Counted from the stretch's first letter, positions 1 through 13,289 are shown. The stretch: 64,000 nt of DNA from Pisaster brevispinus (GCA_023634235.1 JAMKCF010000006.1:9123672-9187671), one strand, 5' to 3'. Made by a program: numbers and translations. Notes: generated from the sequence alone by a model not told the origin.

Positions 1-564
1 CCCCCCCCCCCGTACTGCACATGTCCAAAACACACTTTTTGAGACTTAGTTTCAAAAGATTACATACCTGTGTGTAGAAATTCAGGATCTTGAGTAACTG
101 CAAAAGAAAAAAAGACGCAAAATTATAAGGTTTTTTTCCCAGCATTCTGTCACACGATGTCATATTATTCTCTAATTGTTTGTAACGATTCATACAAGAA
201 CTCTACATGGTTTGAATATTCATGTAGTTTGGTTGGTACTAATGTTTCACTGCGTTTCAAATGCAAACTAGGTCTAGATTTAGTATTATGTACGGTTTGT
301 ATACGTACAAAATCACAAAAGACACCAATCCTCGAAAAAGGCAGCTCACATTTGGAGAAATCAATCAAGTTGTTGTAGTATTTATAGTAGGCTCAGGCCG
401 AATGCTATCGAGAAGGCGTTTTTCTTCTAATCAATTTAAATCTGTAAGTTATCATTTCAAACTACAACATGTTCCCTGTATAACAAATTAAATTGGAAGT
501 CAATTGAACTGCTCCTTAAAAAGGAACCAGACTATCTTGTCCCTCCGATCTTGTCTTAGGTACA

Positions 565-625
565 GGGCCCAATTTCATAGAGCTGCTTTTGCAAGCAACC
601 AATTTTGCTCAAAGATAAAACCCAT
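565..625 (+). mobile_element. GGGCCC-ended MITE end fragment
   Basis: GGGCCCAATTTCATAGAGCT, then GCTTTTGCAAGCAACCAA, is one terminus of the family. The rest is missing. Confidence 0.6.
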
Positions 626-993
626 AAAACAAGTTTGACCCTTTATAATTATTTATTATGTGTTTAGTTGTTATTTGGTCATAAGTTTGTGCTGCAATTT
701 TGCTGAAATGTGATCGGAAAAACTAGCCCCCTTCTTTCAAATTTTGAACTAGTGTTGGCGCCCTCGTATATTCAGAACCAATACCTCATACTGCAGACTG
801 GTAAAGATTGTATATCTTCATCTCTATGTGTTTACTGTTGGTTTCTTTGGATTGTTTCGTCTTTCTTCCATTTTGTTTTCAATAACGTGTGTACGGTTTT
901 ATCCTGCCGTGCAAATGTGCCGTTAATTGGTGTATGCAAGAAACAGCAAAAAGAGTTCAGAGGTTGTTGTTTTCTTTCATTTCCCGATTTTGT

Positions 994-1300
994 GTGCTCA
1001 GAATAAATAATTGCCAGAGCTCGAAATAAATTATTGTGAAATCGGTCTGTGCTGTTGAACTTATTTCTCTCAAAATCATTTTGAAAGCTCAATTTAATTT
1101 ATTTTGTGCCCTCAGAATAAATTATTGCCAGAGCTTGAAATAAATTATTGCAAAAGAAACAACAAAGTTATTGCAAAAACCTTTCATGCTCTAAAAATCA
1201 TTTCTCTTGAAATCATTTCGTGCGCTTCAAAGAATTTATTTTGACTGAACAAAATTATTTCTTGAGCACTCAAAGAACTCAAATTATTTCTGTAGTAAAT
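994..1300 (+). repeat. Diverged tandem AATAAATTATTGC repeat
   Basis: CTCAGAATAAATAATTGCC and AGAGCTCGAAATAAATTATT recur about 112 bp later (CCTCAGAATAAATTATTGCC, AGAGCTTGAAATAAATTATT). Weaker echoes continue to about 1300. Confidence 0.65.
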
Positions 1301-1521
1301 TTTTTCACCACATTTCCCTTTACAGGCTTGTTATAGCCTACTGGCATTTGACTATTAAATGGTTTCTTAGTTGAAGCAATGCTTGAAAACGTATCATGAT
1401 CTACTCATATAAAGAAATACCAACCCTGATCCGTAAAACTACTATTCGAAATAAATATATCACTGGTGACACAAATTCACTCTAAAATACAAGGGTCTCT
1501 AAAATGCATCAGATTAATTGA

Positions 1522-1926
1522 TTACTGTAATAATGTTGGACGCAATATTTGAAAATGGCCATTCTTTGCGCAAGCCAATTTTGAAACTTGCGCACGCACA
1601 ACTTTTGAACTAAAGTCTGCCCACACAAATGAAACTTGCGCGGCTGAGGCACGGAATTGACACGAACTACACAGTTTGCATTCACTTGTGCTGCAAGTTG
1701 TTTGAACCGTGTGGCTCAGCTCCGTGAACGTTGACAAATGCCCCTCCCAGTTTTGTCCTGTCCCTTTTCCCTCATCACTTAAGCTGATATCAGTCCCATC
1801 AGAAATGCTTGACGGAATAAACTCTTCTTCAGCAGCACTATAATATTCCCACAAACCGCTGCTTTCCGATATTTTGATCTGCTTACTTTTCTTTTTAGAG
1901 ATGCTATTTTGCATGTAATAATACAC
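1522..1926 (-). CDS. Unrecognised open frame, possible exon or relic
   Basis: The 134-codon minus-strand frame starts with a lysine-rich stretch, continues with an acidic, serine-rich part (S-E-S-S-G-L-W-E-Y-Y and A-E-E-E-F-I-P-S-S) and a C-x2-C pair (C-K-L-C-S-S-C). The composition is more protein-like than other open frames here. The lysine-rich N-terminus overlaps a second frame, as if a frameshift had occurred. I see no convincing splice sites and do not recognise a family. It may be transposon-derived. Confidence 0.15.
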   Translation of the reverse strand: MYYYMQNSISKKKSKQIKISESSGLWEYYSAAEEEFIPSSISDGTDISLSDEGKGTGQNWEGHLSTFTELSHTVQTTCSTSECKLCSSCQFRASAAQVSFVWADFSSKVVRAQVSKLACAKNGHFQILRPTLLQ

Positions 1927-2139
1927 GTTTGTGTGGGGTTACAGAAAACGAGTTCGCAGTCTGACGTCACAGTGTTGTTTTAATTCCTAGGCACTTAAGG
2001 GCTTTTCGTGAAACTCAGCATTTTGGCCCAGCACAACACTAATCAAAATGTTTTTTTTAAAACATTATGACACAATTTTTATTGAGTTCCACTCATTTAT
2101 ATGTAATCATTACGCACTCATTTACCTTTCTCCCTTACA

Positions 2140-2290
2140 GAAATGTCCAATTCATTCCAATTGGATATCCAGTTGGAAAGAATTGGATTGAGTTGGTATT
2201 GATTTGGTAAGAGTTGGTTTATATTGGAATACTGAATTTCCAATTGGAATAAAATCTTAGACCAACTCAGTCCAATTGGAAATCCCCCCC
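2140..2290 (+). repeat. CAATTGGA-rich degenerate repeat
   Basis: CCAATTGGA, CAGTTGGAA and GAGTTGGT variants recur about ten times. The composition is the same as at 21300-21760. Confidence 0.55.
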
Positions 2291-2585
2291 AGGTGCCCCC
2301 CCACAACAAAAATCGTGATACTGCTCACGAAAATAAAAAGAAGGGGAAAAAAGGGAAAAAAGAGGAAAATGTGTGTTTTTATAATCTATTGTAGTGACGA
2401 TCGAGATTGAAAACGCTACAGTGGCCACAAAATGCCATGAACATAAGAGAATTGTAGCCCCCTGCAGCGTCCCCCTTCCAAAATAAAAGCATTGACCACA
2501 CAACTGACAAACCCATTCCCCCATGGCCCCCCACTTTAAAGCAATGCCCCCCCCCCCCACCGAAAAAGTCCTGGCTACTGCCTAA
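2287..2585 (-). mobile_element. Possible hAT-like remnant with GGGGGG tracts
   Basis: On the minus strand the right end reads GGCAGTAGCCAGGACTTTTT, then CGGTGGGGGG, like the CAGTGGCGTAGCCAGGA ends of many hAT MITEs. The other end is not clear. Confidence 0.4.
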
Positions 2586-3036
2586 GAGTAGTTGATACTC
2601 AAATTTTGTGATAACCAAAACAAAATAAGCTTACACATATGAACACTGGACACACAAAAATACACAGACAAAACATAAATTTTTACTTGCTGGTGTTTTA
2701 TCAAAAAACATGGCCACCTCAACTTATGATAGTTTCACAGGTTTGTTGTGAGATTTGTTTATCGAAAACTACATTAATGGAATAAATGTTCACTTCCAGA
2801 AACTACTGACACATCTTTATTTTATATCCTTCTGCAAAAAAAAATGTATAGGTGCCCTGTTTATTTTAAACAGGGAATGATCTGTGGTTTTTGGGCAGAC
2901 AACATCTGAGAGAAGTGAATCTTAGTAAATGGCCGGCAACTTTTACATCTTGGAAGCACAGCCATTCAAGTAAAATCATTCTGCAATCTACCTCTAAAAT
3001 GGCATCTCTAAAATGGTCCTCTGGCAATTCGTTAAA

Positions 3037-3675
3037 TAAGGGTCTCCAAGGTCAAAGTTTAGTGATGTACTCGTTTAGAGCCCTCGTGAAATTGGGGGAA
3101 AATGACAAGTTTCTAGATAGCTCAGTTGGTAGAGCAACAGCATGTTAGTCCAGAGGTCACAGGTTCAAGTTCTGTTGTAGTCAATATTATGTTGTTCAAC
3201 CCAAAATTATTTAACATTTACCCAGTCAGTTAACCTTGTGGTTTATTACTTGAAGTTTCTAACCACATGTTAACATGGTGTGAAATGTAATTTTATTTGA
3301 TACTCTTTCAAAAAGGAAGAGAAGTTTTAAACATGACGCCATCGAGCACCAAAAACAAATAGGTGTATACAATCCAAGTAGGATTTGTTGCACCGGTCAA
3401 AGGTCAAATTCAATGCCGTTTTCATTGAATGTCATTAAAAGTCAGGAATGATCTTAAATTGTCTGTACACAAATGTACAAACCATTTGAAATGTGATGTC
3501 ATCAAACGTTTTCAGATTTTAACAAAAAACTGCACTTGAAGAGTATCAAACACAGGGGCACTTGACACCACTTTTCCATGAGGTTAGAGAATTGTAATTG
3601 TTTTCCAATTTCATAAGGACTCTATTGGAAAATGAGAGGATGAAAAAACTGCATTGGACCTTGGAGCCCCTCTTA
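3037..3675 (+). mobile_element. MITE family D with SINE insertion
   Basis: The left arm GGTCTCCAAGGTCAAAGTTT pairs with the right arm ACCTTGGAGCCCCTCTTAA. The interior shares AATGTGATGTCATCAAACGT and GTATCAAACACA with the copies at 7526 and 49440. SINE C is inserted at 3110-3255. Confidence 0.8.
3110..3255 (+). mobile_element. SINE family C inserted in a MITE
   Basis: The tRNA-like head TAGATAGCTCAGTTGGTAGA and the B box CAGGTTCAAGTTC are followed by a body with GTTGTTCAACCCAAAATTAT. It interrupts the family D MITE at 3037-3675. Related copies lie at 26965 and 52945. Confidence 0.75.
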
Positions 3676-5642
3676 ACAATTCATCTCGAGTAGATAGAAA
3701 TCTTAAATCGAACACAGTTTATTAGTTTTTGTTCGATGCCAAATTGTGTGAGTGTTATGCTTTCATAAAAAATCTACTGCATATGACAAGCAGTTCGGCA
3801 GAGTGAGCTGTGACATTTCAACATTGTAAAAATGAATGAAAGTTTCAAACACACATCAACAAATATATGTAATTTCCCCCAAAATCAGCTAACATTAATC
3901 CTTACAAAAAATTCAGGTTTTTTTTGTTCAAAAAAGTTTAATCTACAGTTGACATTTTTTCACCCAGAATCTTTTCAGAGATCATTGTTGGAACATACAT
4001 GTCTGTTTTGACATTTAACAGGGTCAATAAACTTTGTAGATAATCAATAACCATCAACAAAAGATATGGCTGCTGGTCAAAATAGAATACATGTGTGTTT
4101 TTATTGTGAACAATCAGTCACTTTGAAGGCAAACTTTTGGCAGTCTGAACAGTGTTCAAGAAGAAACAAGCTCTTGAGAATGCTCAGTTCAAGAGCTTAA
4201 CCCTGTCAGGTTTCCTTTCATTCCCAATTTTATGCATAACTTAAACCCGCTAGTCCAAACATGATACTGAAAAAACATGCAAAGTGTCCTGCAATGAAAG
4301 AAGGGGCTGAGAGGACTTTAAAACAAGAGAGAGAGAGAGAGAGAGAGAAGTTTGCGTAAAAACTCACCCACTGGCAAAAACCTCAGTCTGGAGTTGCAAG
4401 TCTTTACTCCTCGAGCAGTGTTTCTCCTACTGTCACAGGGGCAGGCTGGAGGCAGACTGTGTAACACACGAGACAGGGGTAAAGACTCAAAAGGAAATAA
4501 ATGATGCTTTCTTTCTCTGTCATGCTTTATGTCTTTATAGCAGTGACTGTTCACAGCGTTTTGGCCCCTCCCCCATCAGTCCATCCCAAGCATCCACAAT
4601 GGGGGATTAAGTCTTCGGAGGATCACTCGATCGGGCAGTATATCCTATCAAATATGAAAATCCTTATTTTCTAAGAGATTAAAGGTTGGGACTAAGCCCT
4701 TGGTATTTTAGATTCAGGGTTAGTGGCTGTGCGCTTTGGTTTAACCATTTCTCTTCCTTGTGCTGGATGTCTTTTGCAGAATGGTAAAGACCATGGTGAA
4801 TTAAACCACGAGTTCTGTTCTCATGTGGAATTTAAATAAGCCAGTATGTACTCTCTTATAGTTGCAATCCAATATTCATAAATACCTCATGAATATTTCA
4901 TGAAAATTAGTCAAATCTACCATTTGTAGTGAGACTCATCCCTCCCCCCAAGAAAAAAATAATCACTTGATGAAAAAAAGAACCTTGCATGTTGCAGTCT
5001 TCTCTTTGTAAATTTAATATTTCAATTTCAATTGGATGTCTTGTATTTCATTTCAGTCGTTTTTGCAAGGTGAGGTTGAGTAGGCCCTCAAGCTCCCTAT
5101 AGAAAACCGAGCCTGGTAAAGCATACAACCACTAATTATCTTGTAATTTCATCTGGAAATTTAAGCAGGGTATCATTTAAGACCACCTAAAACAGAAAAC
5201 AAAATCGGTGAAATGTTTAACATTATCTGATTTTATTTTGTTCTTCTTGAGAATAATGTGGACTGTTTCAACATATCTAAAACATGAATCAGCACTCTGC
5301 ATTTTGGATTTCAGTTTACTGGGGGGGGGGGGGTCTTTTCTGTTTAATGACGAACATGGCACTACATGAAGTAAGAAAACAATCTTGATAAGACTGACTT
5401 CATGCAAGGAAGAGTGGATCTACAAGGTCATTTCTTATCGGCAATCTCTGTTTTTCGAAGTCAATCTTGATTCTTTGCATTTAAGTTGCATGTGAGTTAA
5501 TGGAGGTTGGTCCAACTATGTGCTATTTTAAATGAAATAAATACATTTTACAATCTTGACATGCCCATTTATTCTGTTTTTCTTAGCTTTATTTATATTA
5601 TTATTATTATTATATTCGAAGTCTTAAAATCCTAATACACAT
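3676..5642. other. Unique AT-rich stretch, no gene recognised
   Basis: It holds only the (GA)n at 4326, a 13-base G run at 5321-5333 and a (TTA)n at about 5590-5612. The segment 4360-4460 on the minus strand ends in a decent donor (CAGTGG|GTGAGT), but I see no coding support. Confidence 0.5.
4326..4349 (+). repeat. (GA)n microsatellite
   Basis: Twelve AG/GA units. A similar (GA)n tract is at 38832-38857. Confidence 0.95.
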
Positions 5643-5838
5643 AGGGCCAATTTAAAAGGGCTGCTTGACTTGGCAAATGTTCTACAATATAATCTGATTC
5701 ACCGTTTGGCCAGTAATAAGCAACTATACATAATAATGGTACTTTGGCCGATAACCAAATTTATTTTGCTTAGCTTAGCTTCTTCTGTGCTTAGCATATT
5801 TGTGGGATTAGCATAGCTGTATAACATTGGCTCCTGGG
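5643..5838 (+). mobile_element. GGGCCC-ended foldback MITE, diverged
   Basis: GGGCCAATTTAAAAGGGCTG at the left and TTAGCATAGCTGTATAACAT at the right flank an interior with GGCCAGTAATAAGCAA and its inverted GGCCGATAACC. It is older than the copies in DCTN6. Confidence 0.55.
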
Positions 5839-7525
5839 TCAAATTTCTTGGGGTTTTCTTTCCTGGGAATAGGATTAGGTAATGTGAAAATGGTCATGGA
5901 GACATTTTAATGCAAAACTTCTATTCCTCAATGACAAAAAAACACCCCAGCACTTATGAAGCCGCAAAACTTCATTTTGAAGTCAGATAACTTCATTTTG
6001 CTCACTAAAAACTTAGTGTGAGAACACACGCAAAAAATTCAAACACAAAATCTGACATTTACAAAGAACCTTGGGATTTATTCTCTGGAAATTGTAGATA
6101 AGTGCATCCCAAACTTGAGATTCTTGTTGGTATTTCTTAGTGGACAAATTGACGCCTTGCAAACATGCATTGGTGGTTCTTTGGCTGCTTCTGTTCGTCT
6201 TATTTTAAATTTACTGGCTAGCTGATTTTCAATCACACGTTAATTTCCCTCCAATTTCCATTTCTGTTCCTCTACAACAACAAAGCATCACTACAGTACT
6301 GTCAAAATATAAATAAGTTTTGTGAAGATGACGAAGAAAAAAGTACATATAATTTCAACAGGAATGGCAAAATAATTAAATTTGCCAGAGGGACTGTTTT
6401 TGTTTGATTGCTTTTGTTGGGGAGTATCTTTTGTTCCTTGCGCAAGAATAGAACGTAAATTTTTGGATGAGATTTTCATAGGAGGCAATATTCAGTCTTC
6501 ATTAGGCTTCATTTGAAGAGTCCTCGTCAGGGACTGGCTGGAGATTGCGATGCAACTGAAGGAGAAGAAAAGATGCACATCAAGAGGAAACCAAGAGAAA
6601 ATAATTGCCGTGGTACTTAAGGATGAGAAATGAAGAGAAAACATGCGGAGATGGGAAGAGACCATGGTGAGGACTAGCAAGACAATAGAGAGGAGATGAA
6701 AAGAGCACTGGACCTTTACTATTTCAGAAAATACTTAGCATCTTTAGAGAAGAGAGAATGAAACACAAAGGTCTCCAATGAAGCAAGGTGGACATCCCAA
6801 ATTTCACATCTGTTTTTAAATGATACAGAATTCAGTTAGCCAGAGGGGCTTCTTATATGCTTAGGTTTTTTTAAGTCTTGCCTCGTCGTAGCTCAAACGA
6901 TTATTGGATTTGAAAAGACGCTGGAAATCTATTCCTGAGATCAGATGGTTGAGTAAGGACCTCAGAGCAACTAAAGTGATCATTTCGACATATCTCTTAT
7001 TCTGTGATTGCTTTTTCATGATGCGATCAAACAAATTATGCACTCAGATTTCAGGGAAGATTCAACAATTTATATCTCGCATTTGGTGGTTCCCCTGACC
7101 GTTACTAAAATCACTAATGATCTTTAAATACATTTTGTTGTGGATGAAAGCCTGCAAGATAGATCTGAGTGATGAATGTTTTTTTTCTGTTAAAAGAAAA
7201 TCTTTAGGGGAAAAGATTGAAAATGCAAACATTTCCTTTAACATGCCACCTACTAAATAAAACAATAGGGACAAAAATCTCAGTGGTAATTGAGGGGCTG
7301 CCAGGAGCAATTGTATACGATTATGCTTTGTTGGCAATGGCCCCCCCCCCCCCCTCCCAAACCAACTGAAGTATGTGGAAATAAAATCAGCACTTGGCAG
7401 GCCTATCAGGAGAGGGCTGGAAGCAAGACAGAATAAATAAGCATATAGGCCCATGATACGAATACAAGCAAAAGTATAATTATCGCTGGTTTTTACAAGA
7501 ATGTCCTTATTCCAGTCATCTATAA
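5839..7525. other. Unique stretch, no gene recognised
   Basis: No TE signature except homopolymers (C run at 7340-7354). It contains the weak terminal-exon candidate 6502-6555 reported under findings. Confidence 0.4.
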
Positions 7526-8014
7526 CTTAAAGAGGGGCTCCAAGGTCAAATTGAGTTTTGTGATGCACTCGTTTTCTAATAGATAGAGTCCTCATGAAAG
7601 GCTCTAACCTCACATTAAAGTGGTGTAAAATGCCATTGTATTTTGTACCCTTCCAGTGCGATTTTTGTCAACATCCCAAAACATCAAAAGGCATCACATT
7701 TCAAACATATGAGACTGTACATTTTTGTACATTCCTGACATTTTTTAGTTCATTCCTAAATGTTGACGATGTTATTAGATCTCTTGACTGACACACACAA
7801 ATTCCCCTTCGGGATGTACAGATCCAATTGTTGTTGATATCCAATGGCATTATGTTTGAATTTTCACTCTGAATAGTATCAAACAAAATAGCACTTTACA
7901 CCGTTTTAAGGTGAGGTTAGAATCTAGTAATTTTTTCCTCTTTCATATGGACCCAAGTGTTGGAACACAAGTGCATCAAAAATTTTACTCTGACCCTGGA
8001 GACCCTCTATAAGA
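7526..8014 (+). mobile_element. MITE family D copy
   Basis: It starts TTAA-AGAGGGGCTCC-AAGG and ends ACCCTGGAGACCCTCTATA. It contains ATAGATAGAGTCCTCATGAA, AAAGTGGTGTAAAATGCC and GTACATTTTTGTAC, all seen in the 49440 copy. Confidence 0.82.
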
Positions 8015-8137
8015 AAAGAAGAAAACCAACATGTGAACATGTTATCAATCGAGGTGTTCATGTTGAGGTGTTCAATTGGTATGTTCAGGTGTTCACAAGG
8101 AGGAGACCAAATTATGATTGAGAGTAATGGTATGTTT

Positions 8138-8308
8138 TGACGCTCCGTGCCAAAATCGGGCACTTCCTGCTAAAATTCAAAATTGGGATTGTTTTGCTCA
8201 TCAGATCACATTGATAATATCACAGGTGATGTTTCGGTTGTCTTCACCTATTAATGTCATCTCATTAGTTCCGAGACATGGCTGATTTTGGCATGGGGCA
8301 TCGCACTT
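8138..8308 (+). mobile_element. MITE family E copy
   Basis: The inverted ends are CGTGCCAAAATCGGGCAC and CTGATTTTGGCATGGGGCAT. The core GGTGATGTTTCGGTTGTCTT recurs at 16340, 37614 and 56993. Confidence 0.75.
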
Positions 8309-11300
8309 GTTTTGTCAAGACATTTGTCTGCAAATACAATAAATGATTATTTTGATTCAGATAAATCAAAATTTGTGCAAGAACTAATGCTTTGGGTGGA
8401 AATTTTAAACACAAGACAGTATTTCAGATGGGAATATTTCTAACAGTAAGTGGTAATATCAAGTAAGCTTTGTAATTAAAATAGTTTGTTCCCAATTAAT
8501 ATTACTGAAGCTTTTGACTACTTTCACGAAATGGTACGCTATTTCCTCCAATTCGTGGCCAAATATTGCAAAAAAATTTCCCCATATGTTTGGATCGGTA
8601 ATTATGACATGGCGACTAAATAAAGAGCCCAGAAGACTCCATTCCAAGAAAGTGAATCCTTGGTTTCAATTATATTCTGCTTCATCGGTAAAAAAAACAC
8701 ACAAAATAGGCCTATTACATGTATAAATAAAATCACATAAAAACACAAATTACATGACTAAAAACGTAGCCTTCTACTTTACCAATCAACCCTGTTTTTA
8801 AAGTGTCTCCACACCATTGGGTTAAAAATATAAATGTTCACAAATTTAAACATAAATTACATGGTATAAAAATGGTCATGGTTGAAAATATTTTTGCTTG
8901 AAATTTTTAAGAAATGAGTAAAACAGTTAGTTTTGATCTTGCGAGTCCCAAAACCTGATGTTTTTAAAACTATGTTTTTGTGACTCCGGTTATATCATGT
9001 TTGTTACCAATGTTGTACACGTACTTTAAAACTAAAGATAGTATTACATGATTTACAGTGGAAAACGAAGACCTGAATGATGAAAGTATGACTCAAAAGG
9101 CAGTCTTTCCCAAAGGATTCACAGCAGCCAGCCTAGTCCTGAAGCAGCGAGCCTTCCCAATGGCAATGACAAACTTAGAAGTTTGATTGATTGAATTTAT
9201 GAATCTTTGTCAAAAAAAACCTGTTTATTTCTCCAAACCTTTTGATCTTCCTTATGAAATATGTCAGGTCATTTCTCTTACTTAATTTGAAAATTCACTT
9301 TGTTGTATGATTGTGCTCTTTCCTTTTTGTGCCAAGCATTGTGATACAAATTTGTGCAAAATTTATAAATGCTGTTTTATTGTTAGTATTATTATCAAAT
9401 TTTGTTTCTCTCCACAAATTCAATAAATATCCCAAAATGCACTTACAAGAAAAAAAAAAGAGAAGAAAAAACAAAAACAAAACAAAAACAAAAACGAAAA
9501 CAGAAGACAAGTTGAAGGAGATATAAAGAAAGCTAGACTGAGGAGGGGAAAAAAAAGAAGAAGTTACCTACAACCAAAAAGGTCCAGTCTGCCAATGATA
9601 GTGTTTCTAAAAAGTTAGGACAAACATTACAAATACAAGTTTTAAAACATTAAAAGCTATAAGGAGAAAACTCTTGACTGTTGCTTTAATGTGTGTTAAT
9701 CAACGAATAGACCATGTAACCTGTGACATCACATGTTGACAAAAGAGCCACAGAGCCTGGACTTCCTGCAGGCACAATTTGTACACACTCAATAGGCAAA
9801 AGTGTGTGATTTTTATCAACTTATCAAAAACCATCCCCAGTGGGATTATTTAACAACTACATTAACATTTAAAATGTTTCGGTTGGTTTTATTTATTGAT
9901 ATATAACTATAAATATACTCCCCCAAAATAACTACAAAGAAACTTTTCAGTTTAAATGTACATTCTTTATTTACAATGTGTTAAATTATTTACGCAGGAA
10001 ACAAAAGTAACTTTGTGGCCATTTTGCCCATCGAAAAAAGTAACTGCACCATTGTTGTAGACATTGAGAGGTTGCAATGTTTATTTATTCATGTGGTGGT
10101 GTATTAATGCATTTCAAAAGTTTTGTTTGTTAAACGATGCCCTCCACGTGTATTGGTTCAACATAACTTAAAATGTGGATATGATTTGTGTATCTTTAAT
10201 ACTCGTGTGCTGAAGTTCTTAAAAAAAAACACCCCCTATTTGTTTAAACTTCCCCCCTTCAGCCCCACAAGAACATTTATTTCAATTATTAAAGAACAAA
10301 ACAATGTGAATGTTTTATCAAGTTTCAGCTGGAGTCATTTTGTTAACTTATTCACGTGCTGACTTCTAATGATGCACTTCTTTTGTTAACCACGGCACGC
10401 CCCCACCCCCAGCAAGGGTGTTTACTTTTTCCTGTAAGTAGTTGAATTAACTTTATTCACTGTATGACTTTAGGGGCTGTCCAAAGTATTTAACAGAGGG
10501 GGGGGTGAGGTCAGAGGCTGTAAATGATCTTGGACGATGTTAGAAAATGTTGATATTTCTAGAGTAGAACCAACAGAGGAAAACACACAATCAAAACTTT
10601 AAATTACTAGCAAGATACCATGTTGATTATGCTGTATTAATAATGTTAATGCTCATTGATAATGACACGCAAAACTTTTTAAAATAAGCACTACTTTGGG
10701 TGGAGGCAAAGGGGCTGTAACAAGTAGTACACTCTGTACGTCCTTACAAACAATTTTGAAAGCTTCAAATAATCCCATAGTCACTGATGAGAGCTCAGCC
10801 ATTCTTCTGCATCATCCCCACTGTTTCCTACTCCACCAAGGGTTTGAGATGCCCGTGTTACAAACAAGTTTAGTTGGAATTGTTGGAGTTTATATTCATG
10901 TGTTCAGTCATTGATTGTAAACCACTCCATTTCACCCCTCCTTCCCCCCTCCCCCACCCCCAAGGGTGTTTACTTTGCACTGAGTGACTGTGTCAATTGT
11001 TTACGTAGGTATCAGTTGGAGCTAAAAGAATATTGGTTTTTTTCAAGCCCCGCCCCTCATGAGGATTAACTTCAGCGAAGCTAACTTCAGACGGTTTCGG
11101 TTTAGAATGTATAATGTTTACTTATTTATGTATTGATTTATTTATGTGTGCTTGTTTTGCTCTTTTGTTGTCGAGTTGTCAGAAATGAAAGGTGTGCTTG
11201 ATATGGTTTGTCCGTTACTGCACAGTTCCACCATGGATCCTTTTCGTAAGTGGATAACAGTGAACCAGCAGTGCTTAGATATCAGTAGCAAACAACACAG

Positions 11301-11977
11301 TAACATCCCTCCGCACTAGTGATGCACTTTTGCTCAAAATATCTGCATGTCAGACAAATATTCCACCACTTACGCGATCACCTCATCATTGGCGTGCCAG
11401 ACCGCAGTAGTAGTACAGTCAGTGCACGCAAATAAAAACACAAAGCTTGGACATTTGACACATTGTCTGAGATCCGGGTACTGAGTTTCTATTTTTTAGA
11501 ATTAGAATTGGATTATAATAGCCCTGTAAGATTCATTTGTCTTTTCCCTTCTTCCTATGGGCAGACTTTAGCCATTTTCTAACTAGGCGGACAGTCCACA
11601 CAGGTCTGTGGGCGGAGCCCAATTATCCAATAGACACAGTAGGCCTTGTGTATGGGGCCTAGGAAACAATCAAACTCTACGTAAATACATACATCAGGTT
11701 TTTGCCATCAATGGAGGACAAAGACTTCAAATGTGAGGAAAGCATCGTTCCTTTTGTGTTCTCTGCTATCCCCACTCTGCTGATAATACCATGACAACAC
11801 AGACAAAGTACAAACACAAAAAAGAAAATTTGTTACAATGATTAATGTGTCTCTCTGTACTTTGGGAACGCTTAAACTATAATAGTCAAAAAGCTTACGG
11901 CAAACCTCAATACATTTTCCGAAAAATGTAAATTGTAACAAAATACTGTGTTTAAAAGCACTATAAAATTGGCGCTT
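8309..11977. other. Unique AT-rich stretch, no gene recognised
   Basis: The low-complexity AAAAC-rich tract at 9449-9510 and two similar CCCCCACCCCC…AAGGGTGTTTACTTT blocks (10399 and 10953) are the only structure I see. Open frames are short and lack domain motifs. Confidence 0.5.
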
Positions 11978-12130
11978 CAGCCTAGGGCCTGCAAAAACAC
12001 CAAGTGCCTTGGGACTGCAAAACACTGGTGCCTATAGCCTATGGAATACTGATGCCTAGGGCCTACAGAAAACTGGTGCCTTAAGGCCTACCTACAGAAC
12101 ACTGATGGTGCCAAGGGCCTTCGGAATACT
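11978..12130 (+). repeat. Minisatellite, about 25-29 bp units
   Basis: Roughly six diverged units built on TGGTGCCTAGGGCCTACAGA followed by AAAC, for example at 11978, 12002, 12026, 12050, 12073 and 12102. Confidence 0.75.
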
Positions 12131-12689
12131 TAATCCGGTCCAGTCTGTGGGCCCTTACTTATATTACAATATTCATTTCTATGCATCTTGTTGCCCCGCC
12201 CCTTCCTCTTGTATCAGTATAAGTGAGTCCCTAAATTAATGTGTCAATCTTTTGGGGTAGAATCCTAAAAGTTAAACTTCAAAACATTGCTAGTTATCAT
12301 CTTGACTTTAAATGTCAGGGGGTATGTAAAAATAATTCCTTCTATTAATGCACGTCTGATAGACAGAATTACTTTTAGCACTACATCCCAAACAAACAAA
12401 AGTGCACCAGGTTGACGGCACATCACAGTGCAAGGTTTCTGGGTATGAAATATTCAGTAACATCAACACAAAACAGGTTGTCCCGTTCGGCATTAATTAA
12501 ACAGGCAAATCTGTTGTGAATTGTTGAAAATGTGAGGGGCAGTCATCAGTGTCCTAAGCTCCTCTGAAAGGCCCAAGAATATCCCATGAAAGATTCAGAA
12601 AAGTGGGCCTGATTAAAAATTTACTGTGATTGACTGCACGGATCCCTGTGTGGGACTTCAAATATTCCTTTGGTGTGCATGCCCGATTA

Positions 12690-13030
12690 TCAATAATTGT
12701 TTGCAAAACACCAGAGACTCTCATGAATATTTAATATGGCAGATCCAGTGGTTTGCCACTATTGGCTGGTGCCTCTGAATGATTAATGAGCAGTACAAGC
12801 CGACTCTTCACAACACGCTGGGGAGGGGGAGCCACTGGCTCTTGAATAATGCACGAGTGAATACTGAATGATTTGTTTCTAACAGTTGTGCTAATTGGCT
12901 GGGTCCCTCTGCTTAGTTTGAAGGATGTGCTAGGGAGGATTATTATTAATAATTCAACATTTCAGGAACTTCAGCATCCAATCAGAATGCACTAAGCTGT
13001 AGAGTACAAATTGTCTGTATTCATTGGCTA
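12690..13030. promoter_or_regulatory. Non-repetitive segment with CCAAT and homeodomain-type motifs
   Basis: Four ATTGGCT/CCAAT-type motifs (12763, 12894, 12977 and 13023 on either strand) and several TGAATGATTAATGAG-like cores lie in one repeat-free block. Confidence 0.2.
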
Positions 13031-13289
13031 ATTGGTTTAAAGTTTAAACCAAATACAAATATTTCAGTTATAAAGTTAGGGTCGAAACGTCAGGCCACTA
13101 ACTATTTTTTTGCATTTATTTTGTATACCACAGGTCCTTTCGGTTTGTAAGCAGTTTGCAACAGCTAATACTATTTTTCATTTATAAAGTTGTATTCAAC
13201 ATTTTAAACTAATATTACTGACAGAAAGAACATTTTGAGGATTTCAAGATCAATTTTTGTAAAGAAGACAATGAAGAAAATTTCAGTTT

